Positions 11,831 through 23,329 of a DNA stretch of 64,000 nucleotides are shown here, piece after piece; the first letter of the stretch is position 1, and each line of letters begins with the position of its first letter. Made by a program: the position numbers and the translations under genes. Below the pieces are notes generated by a model that did no database searches, was not told the origin of the DNA, and was given only the letters and a program-made list of their open reading frames with translations. This stretch comes from Sciurus carolinensis (lineage: Eukaryota; Chordata; Mammalia; Rodentia; Sciuridae). The stretch is from positions 110,485,160 to 110,549,159 of the forward strand of contig NC_062219.1 in assembly GCF_902686445.1 (NCBI RefSeq), read 5' to 3'.

Positions 11831-13337
11831 TCAAGGTCCAAGTCAGCATATGCCTAAATGAACAGGGGAGGGGGTGGAGAAAAAGCAAGGGCAAATTTTT
11901 TTTTTTCTTTTCTTAAAGCTGAGATGCAACTTGGCAATCAGCTGGGGTCTGGAAAGGGAGCAGGCCAGCCACCCAACGCGCTGCTGCTTCCCGTTAAGAT
12001 CCTGCTTTCCAGCCGAAGTCCTGCTGGGCAGGGTCCAGAGATGCCTGGCACATTGCTGGCACCACCACACCAACAAAGAAGGATGTGTGGCTGCAAACAC
12101 ACACACAGATTTAGATTAAAAATAAAGTCCCCCGAGGGATCCACCAAGCTTATATTTTAGAAGGATTTCTTTCTCTGTGTCTCTCTGTGTCTCTCTCTCT
12201 GGCAATGTTCAAGGCTCCTGAAAATAGAGGTTTATTATGGAAATGCTGACAGACCCTTAAATAGAGCACTGTATTTGCAACACTGTAATTATGCCTCCAT
12301 TGAAAAGCTCCAAAGAAAACATGATTTCCTTGTGCAAATAAATCACGCATGGCTTTAAAGGCCCAGATTTAAATCATTCCACCCATAAACAATGGTTGTC
12401 TTCCCTGTATGCATGGATTATAAATAATAATGACTTAAAAACAACTAGGCCTACACCAGGGAAATATAGGCAGACCACAGTATTTTGTAAAAATGAATTC
12501 ACATCTTACTGCCATTCTGTGTGAGTAGGCACCAGATGAAACTTGTTGCTGCATTGAGTTAACTGGACCTAGAAATTGCCCTAGATAAATAAATAAGTGA
12601 TCCAATCTTCTTCCATTATTTCCAGCATAAGATCCTCTCTCCCACTCTAATGTATTTGCTCTCAGCCATTCCTCAGCAAGATCATTTGACGTTAGACGCT
12701 GCAAATAACCACCTCAAGGTGGCACAGGGTCTCAAATGTGCCCAGTGGCTACAGATGCACTCCTCCCCTCCACAGAAAACCATGTGTGGACTTCTCTGTG
12801 TTCTCAGTCTCACTGAAGATGTGAGGCCACCAATACTTTAGAACTGCATCCTGACCAGCCCCCTGAGCGTGTGTGTCTGCAGCCCCAGCAAAACGTGCTC
12901 CAGACTTCACAGTCCTGCACCAAGACTGGATAAGGGGCCATTATGTGACTCTGCAGCAGCTCCAGCAGTAATGAGACGCACACCATGGCATTGGATGATG
13001 GGCTTGCTTCTTTCTTTCTTTTTTTTTTTTTTTCCATCCTGAGTCTGGTTTGCTTATTTTCAAACAGCTATTGATGCTTCCAAATAGTAGCTAAATGACA
13101 AGTTTCATTCTGGTGATTATCAAAAATGAAAGGAGCAGAGTTGAGGCTATAATGCCTTTTCTGAATAGTAAAAAAAAAAAAAAAATCTGCATAACTGAAT
13201 AGATGTGGCTATAATTATTTACACTTATAAAAATTAAAATTAAAGCATTAGTTTTTCCAACAATGAAATTCTATCTAGATTTTTCAAAGAGGTACTTTTC
13301 TCATTGGGGATGAGTTAACTCAAGTGGTCTTTCAAAT
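11831..13337. other. Unique sequence with AT-rich conserved-looking part
   Basis: There is no gene. A short CT microsatellite-like patch ('ctctgtgtctctctgtgtctctctctct') lies near 12173-12201, a poly(T) run at about 13018-13034 and a poly(A) run at 13169-13185. The segment 12205-12430 is described separately as a possible conserved noncoding element. Confidence 0.5.
12205..12430. other. Candidate conserved noncoding element
   Basis: An AT-rich, non-repetitive stretch contains several octamer/homeodomain-like cores ('ttgcaaca', 'gtaattatgcc', 'tgcaaataaatca', 'ataataatgac') without any transposon signature. The composition changes sharply from its flanks. This is composition-based inference; I could not test conservation. 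Confidence 0.3.
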
Positions 13338-13350
13338 CACAAATGAGAGT

Positions 13351-13468
13351 ATTGGCTTGTGGCTCAGTGGTAGGGTTCATGCCTAGCACGCATGAGGCAC
13401 TGGGTTCAATCCTCAGCACCACATAAGAAAAAATGGTAAACAAAGTTATAATGAAAGTTTTTTAAATT
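13351..13468 (+). mobile_element. Squirrel ID SINE
   Basis: Head 'attggcttgtggctcagtgg' (A box TGGCTCAGTGG at 13360-13370), then 'gcctagcacgcatgaggcac' and a B box GGTTCAATCC at 13403-13412, ending 'ctcagcaccacataag' with an A-rich tail. This is the tRNA-derived ID form seen in squirrels. Approximate direct repeats 'acaaatgagag' (about 13339-13349) and 'acaaataagag' (about 13470-13480) may be the target duplication. Confidence 0.9.
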
Positions 13469-13717
13469 TACAAATAAGAGATTAAATTATGTTCCTTCTG
13501 ATTTTCTTATCAAGTCTATCTTGTAACATTCTAATTCTTTAAGAACTGGGCAGGAGTTACCTCAATCTACATGCACACCAAGGAGCCCTGCCACCCAGGC
13601 TCCGTACAGTGCTGTGTTAAAACAATCCCACAGAAAACAAGTATAATTGAAAATATACTTTTAGAAAATACCAGCTGGAGAACGGGAAAATACATATGCT
13701 TAATGCAAAAATCCTCT

Positions 13718-14090
13718 CATTATGGACTAAATTGTGTCTCCTCCAAAGTCCACACATTGGAACATTAAGCTCCCATGTGACTGTATTTGAAGATGGGACC
13801 TTTAAAGAGGTAATTAAGGTTAAATGAGGTCATAAGGGTCATTAGGGTAGAATGCTAATCCAATAGGGCTGGTGTCCCTACAAGAATAAGAAGAGTGACC
13901 AGTGATGCATGCACAAAAAGAAAAGGCCATGTGAGCACACAGACAGAAAACAGCCACCTGTAAGCCAGGAAGAGACACCTGCCCACACCTTGATCTTGGA
14001 CTTGCAGCCTCCAGATAGGAGAAAATAAATGTCTTGTTCAAACCACCAGTCTGTGGCATAGTGTGTGACAGTCCCAGCAAACTAGTACAA
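13718..14090 (+). mobile_element. MLT1-like MaLR solo LTR
   Basis: The order of landmarks is that of an MLT1-class LTR: 'tatggactaaattgtgtc', 'gtgactgtatttgaagatggg', 'aaagaggtaattaagg', 'ctaatccaatagggctggtg', 'ccttgatcttggacttgcagcc', 'aataaatgtcttgttc' (poly(A) signal region) and an end 'gcaaactagtaca'. It is about 370 bp, a full LTR length, with no internal region on either side, so it is a solo LTR. The exact subfamily is not assigned. Confidence 0.8.
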
Positions 14091-15694
14091 TGCTTTTCAG
14101 ATTCTTTCTTACCCCCATCAGTGCCCCTCCCCCACCCCCACACACTCTGGTCCACAAACTCTCCCACTTCCGGCCTGCTTTCTCTCTTTCCAGTTTCTCT
14201 CTGGCTTAGCTCCTTATTAAGTATATTTACTGGGCTTCTCTGAGTACTTGAGATATTTGTATTCCTCTTTTTTTTTTCTTTCATCTTATCCTAACGAATA
14301 AAGGAGAATCCAGAAAATTAAAAGCCTCCCTGTCAAGGTCCTATGAGAAGGATGTGGAGAAAGAGGTTATATGTGCATTACAATCTGTTGTATTACATTG
14401 TTATTGTTATTGTGTTTATTACAACCTGTTGTCCTTTTTGTAAACTTCAAATTCATAATGTATAAACTTCTGGGGCAAAAAAAAAAAAAAAGGGATAAAC
14501 AGCAGCACTGTTTCCATGATACCAAAAGCATAGTAAAAAATAAAAATAAAAAAGATCAATTATTTCTTGTCATTTAAAAAAAGAATACAAATATTTGACT
14601 ATTATGTTTGTCACACTGACAAAATTGACTGAAAGTTTTGACATCCTGCCCACCTGGTCAGAAACGAGTGTGAAGGTAAACAGGTTGAGATGGTGTCAAC
14701 TCTTGGCTCTCCTCTAGGAAAGAGTAGGCAGCTGAGTAAACCTCACTGGGCCATCCCTAACAGAGGAGAAAGAAGGGAACCGGAAATGATGCATGAAAAA
14801 GGGACAATTTTCTAAGCACCAATAGAAGATCCAATTTTTGTTTCGGAATGGGCTTGTTTACAACTGACAACCAAAATATTTAGAAATGTAATGGGAAGAA
14901 AAGGTCACTACCAGTTCCAACAAATTCTACTCTTAGTCAGCAAAGTATCTGCCAGTCTGGATCCAGGCATCTGTATGCAATTATGACAGTATTTACGATA
15001 CCTCTTCCTCTTCAAAGCCCTTTCCCCAGCATTAGCTAATGAGTCCTCACGACACCCTTATCAGGCGGTGCCTTAGAGAGAGGGGATGGGATGGCCCAAA
15101 GAGGCTCCACCTTCCCTAAGCTTGAGAGAGAGGTGTCCCTTGGAGGTACAAATATTTGGCAGTCTCTGATGAGGTAGGCACCTCCCAGTCTCGAAGGACT
15201 TCAGAGTTCCTGGACTCCCCTGACTACAGAAGCCATCCAGAGCAAAGGCCATGAGCTTCATTCTGCCAATCCCCCCAATCCAAAAGACATAGCTCCCTCT
15301 CTCAGAAGGAAGACAGGCATCTATCTTTCTTTCAATCATTGGTTTTCAGAGCCTTCCTGCAACATGGGCTGGCTTTGTGCCTTAGCAAAGCTGTAACTGG
15401 AATTCCCAGAATTCCCTTCTCTGTCTGATTCCAGGTTAGGGTTGTCCTAACCCTAGGACAAAAGTCTCCAAAGGAGTCCAATCTGGGAGGTGGAGGGAGG
15501 GAGGTACAGTGCTCCCAGCACCTCCGTGGCTTGCAATCGCTGCCCTGGTCCACTCCTCCGTCGTGAGTAGGAGAGCAGAGCAGGGCCCCTAGCTCTTGCA
15601 GATCCTACAAGGTCAGATCCCTCCTTCAGCTTGTTTAGATCCGTGGTGAAGGCCAACCGTTCCTACAAGTCATCAGCACTGTCAAGGGGGTGAG
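14091..15694. other. Unique sequence, no gene seen
   Basis: Non-repetitive DNA with an A run at about 14478-14492. Minus frames at 15073-15339 and 15332-15656 are short and unrecognised. I see no conserved exon structure. Confidence 0.5.
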
Positions 15695-15992
15695 TGTTAT
15701 GATCTGAATATTCAGGTCCTCCCAAAATTTATATGTTGAAACTAAATTCCCACTGTGTAGAATTAAGAGGTGGGGCTTTGAAAAATTACCCTTATAAAAG
15801 AGATTGAAGGGAGTATGTGAGGACAGCTAGAAGATATCATCCATGAAGCAGAAAACAAACCCTCCCTAGACATCAACTCTGCTGATCCCTTGATCTCACA
15901 TTTCCCAGTCCCACCCCTGAGCTGTAAGAAATGAATTCCTGCTGTATATAAACTACCCAGTATTTGTTATAGCAGCCCAAGGGACTAAGATA
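15695..15992 (+). mobile_element. MLT1A-like MaLR solo LTR
   Basis: It begins 'tgttatgatctgaata', continues 'cccaaaatttatatgttg', 'aagaggtggggcttt', 'cttataaaagaga' and 'cccttgatctcac', and ends 'gtatttgttatagcagccc' plus 'gggactaagata'. These are MLT1A/MLT1B landmarks over about 300 bp. The immediate flanks 'gtgag' and 'ctgag' match at 4 of 5 bases and could be the 5-bp duplication. Confidence 0.85.
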
Positions 15993-17494
15993 CTGAGTAA
16001 CACGCACGAGTTCCCGTTGTCTTCATGGGGACTGTGCACAGGTACATTCCAGCCTCTCCTTGGCTCTCCCCACTTCACATCCAACCCTTGCTTCCCAACT
16101 GCTGGCCTTACTGACCTTCAGTGACTTCAAGCCCACCACCACACAAGACAACAGTCTTCCATGACCTTGTCCCCAGCTCCTGCACATGTGTGAAGTATAA
16201 TCTCTATAGAAAATTCCTATATGCCATATTACTCATAGTGGTTCATCTTCCTTGACCAAACCCAACTGACACAGGTAATCACAGAACTGACAAACAAAAC
16301 GGGGCCCCAACCAGGAGCTGCATCCCCAGGAGCCACCCACAGTTCAGATGAGCCTCTCAGTTCCTTGTAGATCTGCTTGGCTTCATTGCCTGTGAATCAG
16401 GACTCAGAAGAGCTGTGAATCTGCGTTCTAAGTCCCTCCTCCACCCACTGATGAAGTCAAATAAGTGTCTGCAGAATGAGAAGCTGCCTATCAGGGACTC
16501 TGCCTGTACAAATTTCAGTCTTAATGTGAGACTAGTTTGGGAGCCTGCATTAGCAGTCTAAGTATTTTCCAAGAAAGGCCAACTATGGAAGAAAGAGAAA
16601 TGGTTCCGCATAATCCTCCCAAGGGGTTACCATTTATATAAGGTGAGTGCATCCACATTCCCTAAATCCACACTGTAAAGGAGGGTCAGAGGAAGTGTTG
16701 GGGAAGGCTGTGGATGTATGGATATTACAATGATGATTTGCTTGATAACTTCAGATCCAGATTCTACCATTTCCCACTCACCCATCTATTCAAAGGGGGA
16801 TGACTCCTGTAAGCTATGCAGCTTCCCTCAACACACACTTCTTCCAGCTCCTCTTGGTCACTAAGAAACACAGGCAAGAGATTGGAGAACGAGCAGAAAA
16901 GAGAAGCCAGGTTTTAACACTTCTCCTGCATTTTAGACCAAGTCTTCCCCTATCCTGGATGGGATAGCACCAGTCAAACTCATCCTAGAACCAGAGTCCA
17001 ACTAGGGACCCAGATTATTGGGTTCAAGTAATATTGTTGCTCCTCCAGCCCTTGGAGAAATGGTAACTTTCAGAGACTGCTAATCTTGTGGCTGACTTAT
17101 CTTCCCTGGTTGCTCTTTCAACTCTTCTAAAAACCTTTGTAACTGATTTCCCACATTGAATTTCCTCTATTGAATTTCTGGAGAGACACTAGCTGATGCA
17201 GATGGTCAACCCTAGGGATTAAAATTTGCCAAAAGCGACTTCCTTCTACAACGTCTAAGTTACTGGGACTAGCTTTTTTTTTTTTTAATTGCTTGTAGAC
17301 AATAATACACAAAGTGTTAAAGAGAAGAAAATCAAATGGTATCTCTGCACCCAGCCTTTGGTGGGGTTGTGGGGTTAGAGAAGTTGATTTAAGTTTTCCC
17401 CTTAGCCTGTAAGAGCAGATATGAGTTAGAGGAGTTCTCAAGTCATAGTAATGGGTTTCTACTCATTCTTTCCACCTCATCTTACTCAAATTTC
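15993..17494. other. Unique sequence, no gene seen
   Basis: No open frame of note and no nameable repeat. Composition is ordinary for mammalian intergenic DNA. Confidence 0.5.
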
Positions 17495-17606
17495 ACATCT
17501 TTCATATATTCATCAGCATATATTAAACATCTGCTAGGGCCTGAGGATGCAAGAAAGACAAAAATGCTACTGACTTCAAGGAACTTCCAATCTAGTACTC
17601 AAATGT
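17495..17606 (-). mobile_element. L2 3'-end fragment
   Basis: The plus strand reads 'catattcatcagcatatattaaac', 'ctgctagggcctgaggatgc' and 'ttcaaggaacttccaatctagt'. This is the reverse complement of the L2 terminus ('...attctagt' end at the right). Old and diverged. Confidence 0.65.
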
Positions 17607-20505
17607 GGTCACATGAAGGCCATTCTAGTTTCAGTCCTTGCCAGTAGAACAAAGTGCTGTTAACTAACCTTCCTGGACTGAACCAATGGGACTGGCTTAG
17701 AATTACCCACTCCAATCAAAAGAGTCAGATAAATTCATCATAGTTAGAATCTTAGTTACTTGTGTCAAGTGTTCATATATGTAAGACAGAGCTCTTCAAG
17801 TTCATCTTCACGGCAGTCCCCACCCTTAGGGCCATTCACATTGGAGGTAGTGACAAGCACTCTCAGGGAGCAGACCATCTTATCCTCAAAGTTATAATCC
17901 CATTCTCTTCAGGGTTGGATATTCTGATCATTTACATCACTGCCCGTGTCCTCTGATTATGAATAGTCCCATCTACTAAACCTTCAAGGTTGCCGTGACC
18001 TACATAATCAATCTCTGTATCACCCCTCTTTTTCCTTCTCCAAATGAGACACTGACCTTGCTACTCTTCAAGGTTCCTTCAGATTATCTATCCACCTCAT
18101 CCTTCTTATCAGCTTTGAATCCTTCCTCAGCACCTAAAGGGTTCTGGAAAATAGAAGGCACTCAGCACATGTTTGTTGAATGAATGGCATTTGTTGAATG
18201 AATGGTGATTAGTCTAGAGTAGGAAGTAGCCACTGATGTGTTAACCAAGCATTATCTACAAAGCACTGGTGTAGAAACCCTACTGTAAGTGCAGTGTATA
18301 TGCTCACGCTCAGGGATAACTGGAGTTGTATGCCAAAAATAATACAAAGAATAACACTGAAGCCCCAGCCCAAGCACAGATCAGGTCCACTGTCCACAAA
18401 GGCAGGCTGCCTGCTGTCCCCAGACCTGCAAAACTAGTTTTGTCCCAAGATTCAGCTGGTTTTACAAAATCAAGACTTCTAAGGAAACATTAGAAGCATC
18501 CATTTCCAAGTCCCATCCCCCTGACCCTTGCAGGAAGTTGGCTCAGTGTGAATCTTTAAAATCTTCCACTGGCATTTCAAGATGCAGAAAATGTGGATCA
18601 CAACAGACTATACAGGCAGACAACTTCTTCATTTTCCTTTACCAAAGTGACCTGCAAACCCAACACCCACAGAGAAAGTTCCCCAGTGTACATTAGAGAC
18701 CACAGGAGAGTTTGTTAGTAGCTATAAGACTTTCCTTATTCCCAGACCTCAAACCGTAGTCTCTGGCTCATTTCAGTCAGAGGTAGACTTCCCAAGGCCC
18801 AGATCTATGCCCAGCCTATTAGAAATAATCAAGAAGCCAGAGATGACTCAGCTCCTCCTTAGACCCAGGCTGATTTTTCTACCAGTCAGAGCTGTTATTT
18901 CAAGGTACCTGACCATCTGGAGTCCTGACCCTGCTTGCTTTCACTGCCAAGGCATGTTTGTCCCCTTCAGCCTTAACCAAGCCACTGGCTGACCATGGGC
19001 TTGCCTTGACCTCTGGGAGGACAGGCTCTTCCCTCTTGGCCTGCAGACCCCAATCTCAATTCCTGCTCCATCTCTGCATGTCCAGTCCTGACAGGAGCCA
19101 CCCACACTCCGGGCTATGAGTAGCTTTCCCCCAGGAGAAAACAAAACAAACACAAACCAATAAAAACCCTGGCTGGAGATTAGACAGCAGATTTGCAGCA
19201 ACTCGGGCGCCATGTAGAATGAACACAGAGCGCCTTGTGCCACAAGATGAAATCACAGTGTTCAAGGATGAACCCAAGGATGGACCATAATGTCCCCCTC
19301 TACCTTGCTGGGATTGGGTGGCAAAGGCATGCCCTTTCTCTGCCTTCTGGGCAGGAAGTCTTCTATGGCTCTTGCATTCCATCCAAAAGACAAAAGAGGG
19401 GGTGGATTTCTCTGAACCCTTGCCAGGTAGCGCTGAGGTGGGTGTTGGGTCTTTTGAAACTGTCAGAATGAGTATGCTTCTGATTATGGGGTTCCCAAGA
19501 CTCTGAGCCAGCTTTTTTTTTTTAAGCACATACATTTTCTTTCTGGACCACAGCCACGTTGCTCTGGCTATGTTAATCCCCCCAGTAGTCACACTGCTTC
19601 CCAGGGCATCCAGGGAGTTGCTTGTTTTAGGGAAATCCTGTTAGTTTGAACTCTGTTCAAGAATGTGCCCAGTATACTTCAGCCCAGAAGCAAAGTGGAT
19701 TTTGCCTGGAGAGTTTAAAGCACTTGGGGTGGTGGGTAGAGATGATCTGTGAGCTTGGGAGTCAGGAAAGATAGTGTGCACATCCAGGGTGTCAGTTAGC
19801 TCAGCCTTGCATCCTTCTGACCTGCAGTCCTAGAGGTGGATTAGTTACTGGAAGATTCCCTGGATGGCCCAATTGATAAAGCTTCGGCTTATACTGATGT
19901 GGCAAAGACAACCTTAGAGAGGGATATGTCTTAGTCATTTTAGGACCTTCTTCTTCCAGTAGGTTCTCTGGGCCCTCGTCTACCTCTGAGAGACCCAAGG
20001 CTTGTCGATGCCGTGCATTTGCTGATAAAATGATGTGCTTCCAGGTTTCCACCTGTTACTTGTCCAACTCATCAAAAATTTCTTGCTCTGTGTCTTTACA
20101 CTGATCATAGATTATTATTATTCCCTATTAATATTTTTCATGATAACCCTTAAAAAGAACTGGAGCAGGCCACTCCCTACATAGTGGGAATGTAAAACGT
20201 GCCAGTTGTGTGTCGCCTTCATCCTCAGAACTCTCCACCTCGGCCTGCTTAGAGGCTCACCTTCAAGAATGATTCATTTGGCTGAAAGTTCTTGTTGTAT
20301 GTTTAAAAGCAAGTTGGAGAGGCAGTGGACAGAATGGGACTGAGAATCAATTTGAGGGCCTCGGTCCTCCTCCTGGCTCTCCATTGGCTAGTTTTGTATC
20401 TCAATCACTTCACCTGTCGGGCCCCTCCGTGCCTGGAGTCTACTAAGATCCCTGGGAATAATGGCAATGTATCCACTCAATGAAGTTACCCAGCCCTGAT
20501 GGCTG
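17607..20505. other. Mostly unique sequence
   Basis: No gene supported. The longest frame, minus 19056-19592 (178 codons), shows no recognisable domain. A short L2 tail lies at 18145-18205 and is listed separately. Confidence 0.5.
18145..18205 (+). mobile_element. L2 tail with duplicated end
   Basis: 'aaggcactcagcacatgtttg' followed by 'ttgaatgaatgg', then a second 'catttgttgaatgaatgg'. The terminal 'tttgttgaatgaatgg' is present twice in tandem, a local duplication of the L2 3' end. Confidence 0.6.
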
Positions 20506-20521
20506 CCTGTAGGGGGCGCTG
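20506..20521 (+). promoter_or_regulatory. CTCF-like motif
   Basis: CCTGTAGGGGGCGCTG keeps the high-information core of the CTCF motif (CC, then AGGGGGCGC). Mismatches to CCACCAGGGGGCGCTA lie at the three weaker positions between CC and AGG, and at the last base. It sits in unique sequence, not in a recognisable SINE. Binding cannot be shown from sequence alone. Confidence 0.5.
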
Positions 20522-20904
20522 TCTAAATAGTTGACGCACAGATGAGTTCTCGACATATACCACCCTGCCTGCAAGTGAAGATGTTGCTATGGCTTGCACT
20601 TGTGTGTTTGTCAGATTCTTTGCTGATACTGAGCTTTATTTCTGAGGGAGGATGAAAGAGAAAACCAGAGAAAGGGAAGGTGGGTTACAGAGAAAATAAG
20701 CTAGAATATAAAACATGGCATCAAGGAAAGGAAAAGAAAGCAAAAAGGACCTTCTTCTTCCAGTAGGTTTCAAAAGTACTAAATAGTGCTGAGGAGGAAA
20801 TAAGCCTCCTTCATAGTCTTGCCCAACTTTGTGACGCTTCCTTCCTTACAACATGACTGAAATATACCCCAGAGCCTGTTGCCCTGTAGTTAATTGAGCT
20901 AATA

Positions 20905-21015
20905 TAGAATGTTCTAAATTTGAATCCAGACTCTGCCTCTCATTTTAGAAAAGTTATTTCATTTCCCTATCCCCTTTATTTCCTCTTCTATAAAAGGGGT
21001 TTCTATTAGTTCTTA
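20905..21015 (+). mobile_element. MIR SINE fragment
   Basis: 'tttgaatccagactctgcctctc', 'agaaaagttatttcatttccc' and 'tcctcttctataaaagggg' follow the MIR order (amino-acceptor-derived head lost, core present). Diverged. Confidence 0.6.
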
Positions 21016-21984
21016 GCTGACCAGGTAAGTTTAAGACTAAAAGCAATAAAGCATGTTAAATTCTGCCCAAATAATGCATGTTAAGTTACCCCCGCTAATG
21101 AGTCACTGAATGTAGGCTATTTTCATTCTTAGAGAACACAAATGGCTTGAACTCCAGGAGGTGTAAGGAGATTGCATTCTTTAACAAAGACAGTGAATGT
21201 CACAAATGGGAAACTTTGCTCTGCTGAATGAGCTACATGGAGGAAGTGCCTGAGACCTTCTTAATAAACCCCAAGTAATCCATAGACACCAAGTTACTCC
21301 TGTTACAAGTGCACCGCCTGCTAAATGTCAAGTCAGACTTATCGTAGCAGGGGACTTACCCTCACATGTGTGACATATTTTCTGTGACGCATTCTGAATT
21401 TTGATGGTTCTTAACCAATGAGTTATTTTTAGCTAAGAATGAACAGTTAGGAAAAAAACTCTTTAAAAGTTAAATGATCATCCTAGAAGCAGGTCGTCTG
21501 AAGCCTGGGGATACAGCCAGGGTCAGAAGGAATGATGACGGGTTAAGTGGGTGTATTTTCTTCTCAAGCCACAACTTGAGATTTTTATCACCAATGATAA
21601 TGATAAGGGCTCATAACTTGAGCAACATTGTGAACTACTAGGCACAAAGAAGTTTGTGCAAAAAGAAAAATGATCTAATATTTTTTAAAAAATTATTCCA
21701 TAGGGTTCTTTTCTGAAGCACAGAGTAAATAAAACACAAAGTTCTTACAATGGCTTCAGTGTGTACATAACCCAGACCCTTTTGTGACCTCATCTCTCAT
21801 CACTCTTCCCCAGCAACTCCTCAGTAACTGCCAGGCTCACTCACTCTTAAACTTGTCTTACCCTGTTTCTAGAAAATTCTCCCCAGATATCCACATAGCT
21901 TGTGCTTTCACTTCATTTAGGTTTCTTCCCAAATGGTGCCTTATCTGAGAACTATTTTTTTCTCATGATCACTGTAGTGTTCAC

Positions 21985-22055
21985 ATTCAGTGCCTAGCAT
22001 ATGGCAGGCACCTAATAAGTATTTTTTGAATTAATGTATGAACGAATTTACTAAG
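21985..22055 (+). mobile_element. L2 3'-end fragment
   Basis: 'cagtgcctagcatatggcagg', 'cacctaataagtattttttg' and 'aattaatgtatgaacg' represent the L2 terminus, with the usual 'gcctggcacat...aataaat...gaatgaatg' progression. Confidence 0.7.
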
Positions 22056-22274
22056 TGGATGAATGAATGAGCAGTGATGCAGTAAGGTGGCAGAATCATT
22101 AAGCTAGGATTGGTTCCAGGAGGTGACTCTTTTGGAGAAAGCTGCATGATAGTAATCCTACATGTTTTATGAAGGAGAGCACAAAATTGAAGATCTGGCC
22201 ATAACTGTAATCCATTGAGTATTCTTATTTAGTCCTAGAAACACGAGTTCCTCTTTCAACTCGTTGTATTTATA

Positions 22275-22465
22275 GAACCCTAGGTCGGAATGAGGAGAGT
22301 TCAATTCAATTCCAATTCAGTCACTTCTAGTACATGATCTTGGACAAAATACATGGCTTGCCAGAATCTGAAATCCCTTATTGGTAAAATAAAGCTAAAG
22401 AGAACACCCTCCTCTGAGGGCAGTGAGAGTTAAATGAGATGCTGTACACAAAAGCATTTGGATTG
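22275..22465 (+). mobile_element. MIR SINE fragment
   Basis: 'gatcttggacaaaatacatgg', 'ctgaaatcccttattggtaaaataaag' in two parts, and 'gagagttaaatgagatgctg', 'aaaagcatttgg' follow the MIR 3' half. Diverged ancient copy. Confidence 0.6.
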
Positions 22466-22834
22466 GTAATACATGATGTAAATGGGGCAGATGCCAGTGT
22501 TGTATGAGAAAACTTAGAGGGTGGCTTCCTTTTGAAAATTTAATATTTGATGAAGTGGAAGGAAGTAGAATCTGTAATAAGGACTATCGCTAGAGCAATG
22601 TTTTTTGAAACCGTGGGACTTTGCCTATTAGTGGGTCATGCAATCAATGTCATGACTTGGAACCAACTTTATGAGCTCTCCCTTTCTCTCTTTCTCATTT
22701 TGTTTGTCTTTTGTTGTTTTTAAACAAATAATAAAATAATGAAAAATATCAACTTATTTCATGAAATTTTTATTTGAATTTTGTGGATGTGATTATAGTG
22801 TTATTAAATCAATTTGTCACTGTGGATCATCGTT

Positions 22835-23074
22835 AGAAAGTTTGAAAACTAAAAACAGAAGAGTGAATCAGACAGAACTTTCCTATGTTCATATATGAAT
22901 ACGCAACCAGTAAAACTCCACATCATGTACAACCAGCAGAATGGGATCCTATTTAGAATAAGTTATACTCCATATATATATAATATGTGAAAATATACTC
23001 TGCTCTCACATATATCTAAAAAGGACAAACAAAAATACATTTATTCATTTAAAAAAAAAGAAAGTTTGAAAACT
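22835..23074 (+). mobile_element. Poly(A)-tailed retroposon with exact 16-bp target duplication
   Basis: A segment of about 208 bp (22851-23058) ends in an A run and is flanked by two exact copies of AGAAAGTTTGAAAACT (22835-22850 and 23059-23074). That structure marks an L1-machinery insertion. The body ('catcatgtacaaccagcagaatggg', split; then 'aataagttatactcc' and 'atatctaaaaaggacaaac') resembles a sequence I associate with squirrel genomes, perhaps an L1 3' end, but I cannot name the family. It contains no tRNA-type boxes that I can see. Confidence 0.7.
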
Positions 23075-23266
23075 GCCAGGTACAGTGGTGCACATCTATA
23101 ATCCCAGCAACTTGGGAAACTGAGGTAAGGGGATCACAGTTCAAGGTCAGTCTCAGCAACTTAGCAAGGTCCTAAGCACCTTAGTGAGACCCTGTCTCAA
23201 ACTTTAAAAATAAAAGGTCTGGAGATGTGACTCAGTGGTCAAGCCCCTCTGGGTTCAATTTCCAGT

Positions 23267-23326
<60 letters not shown>

Positions 23327-23329
23327 AAA
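23075..23329 (+). mobile_element. MEN-type B1-ID dimer SINE
   Basis: The left half is 7SL/B1-like: 'gccaggtacagtggtgcacat', 'ataatcccagcaacttggg', 'ctgaggtaaggggatcac' and 'gaccctgtctcaaact'. The right half is ID-like: 'ctggagatgtgactcagtgg' and 'gggttcaatttccagtactg'. This B1-ID heterodimer is characteristic of squirrels (MEN). The tail has become a (GA)n tract at about 23271-23323. The left flank AGAAAGTTTGAAAACT and right flank AGGAAGTTTGAAAATT (23330-23345) match at 14 of 16 bases. Confidence 0.9.
23271..23323 (+). repeat. (GA)n microsatellite in SINE tail
   Basis: About 26 uninterrupted GA units follow 'ccagtactgagaga', where the SINE's A-rich tail should begin, so the microsatellite probably grew in the tail. 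Confidence 0.95.

Larger units (their letters stand above)
20522..22274. other. Unique sequence with old repeats
   Basis: No gene. It contains a MIR at about 20905-21015 and an L2 tail at about 21985-22055 (listed separately). The rest is AT-rich and unremarkable. Confidence 0.5.

Noticed and set aside
13820..14284. 154-codon minus frame
   Set aside because: Lies mostly antisense to an MLT1-like LTR, so it is a chance frame in a repeat.
19056..19592. 178-codon minus frame
   Set aside because: No domain or family recognised and no transcript signals nearby.
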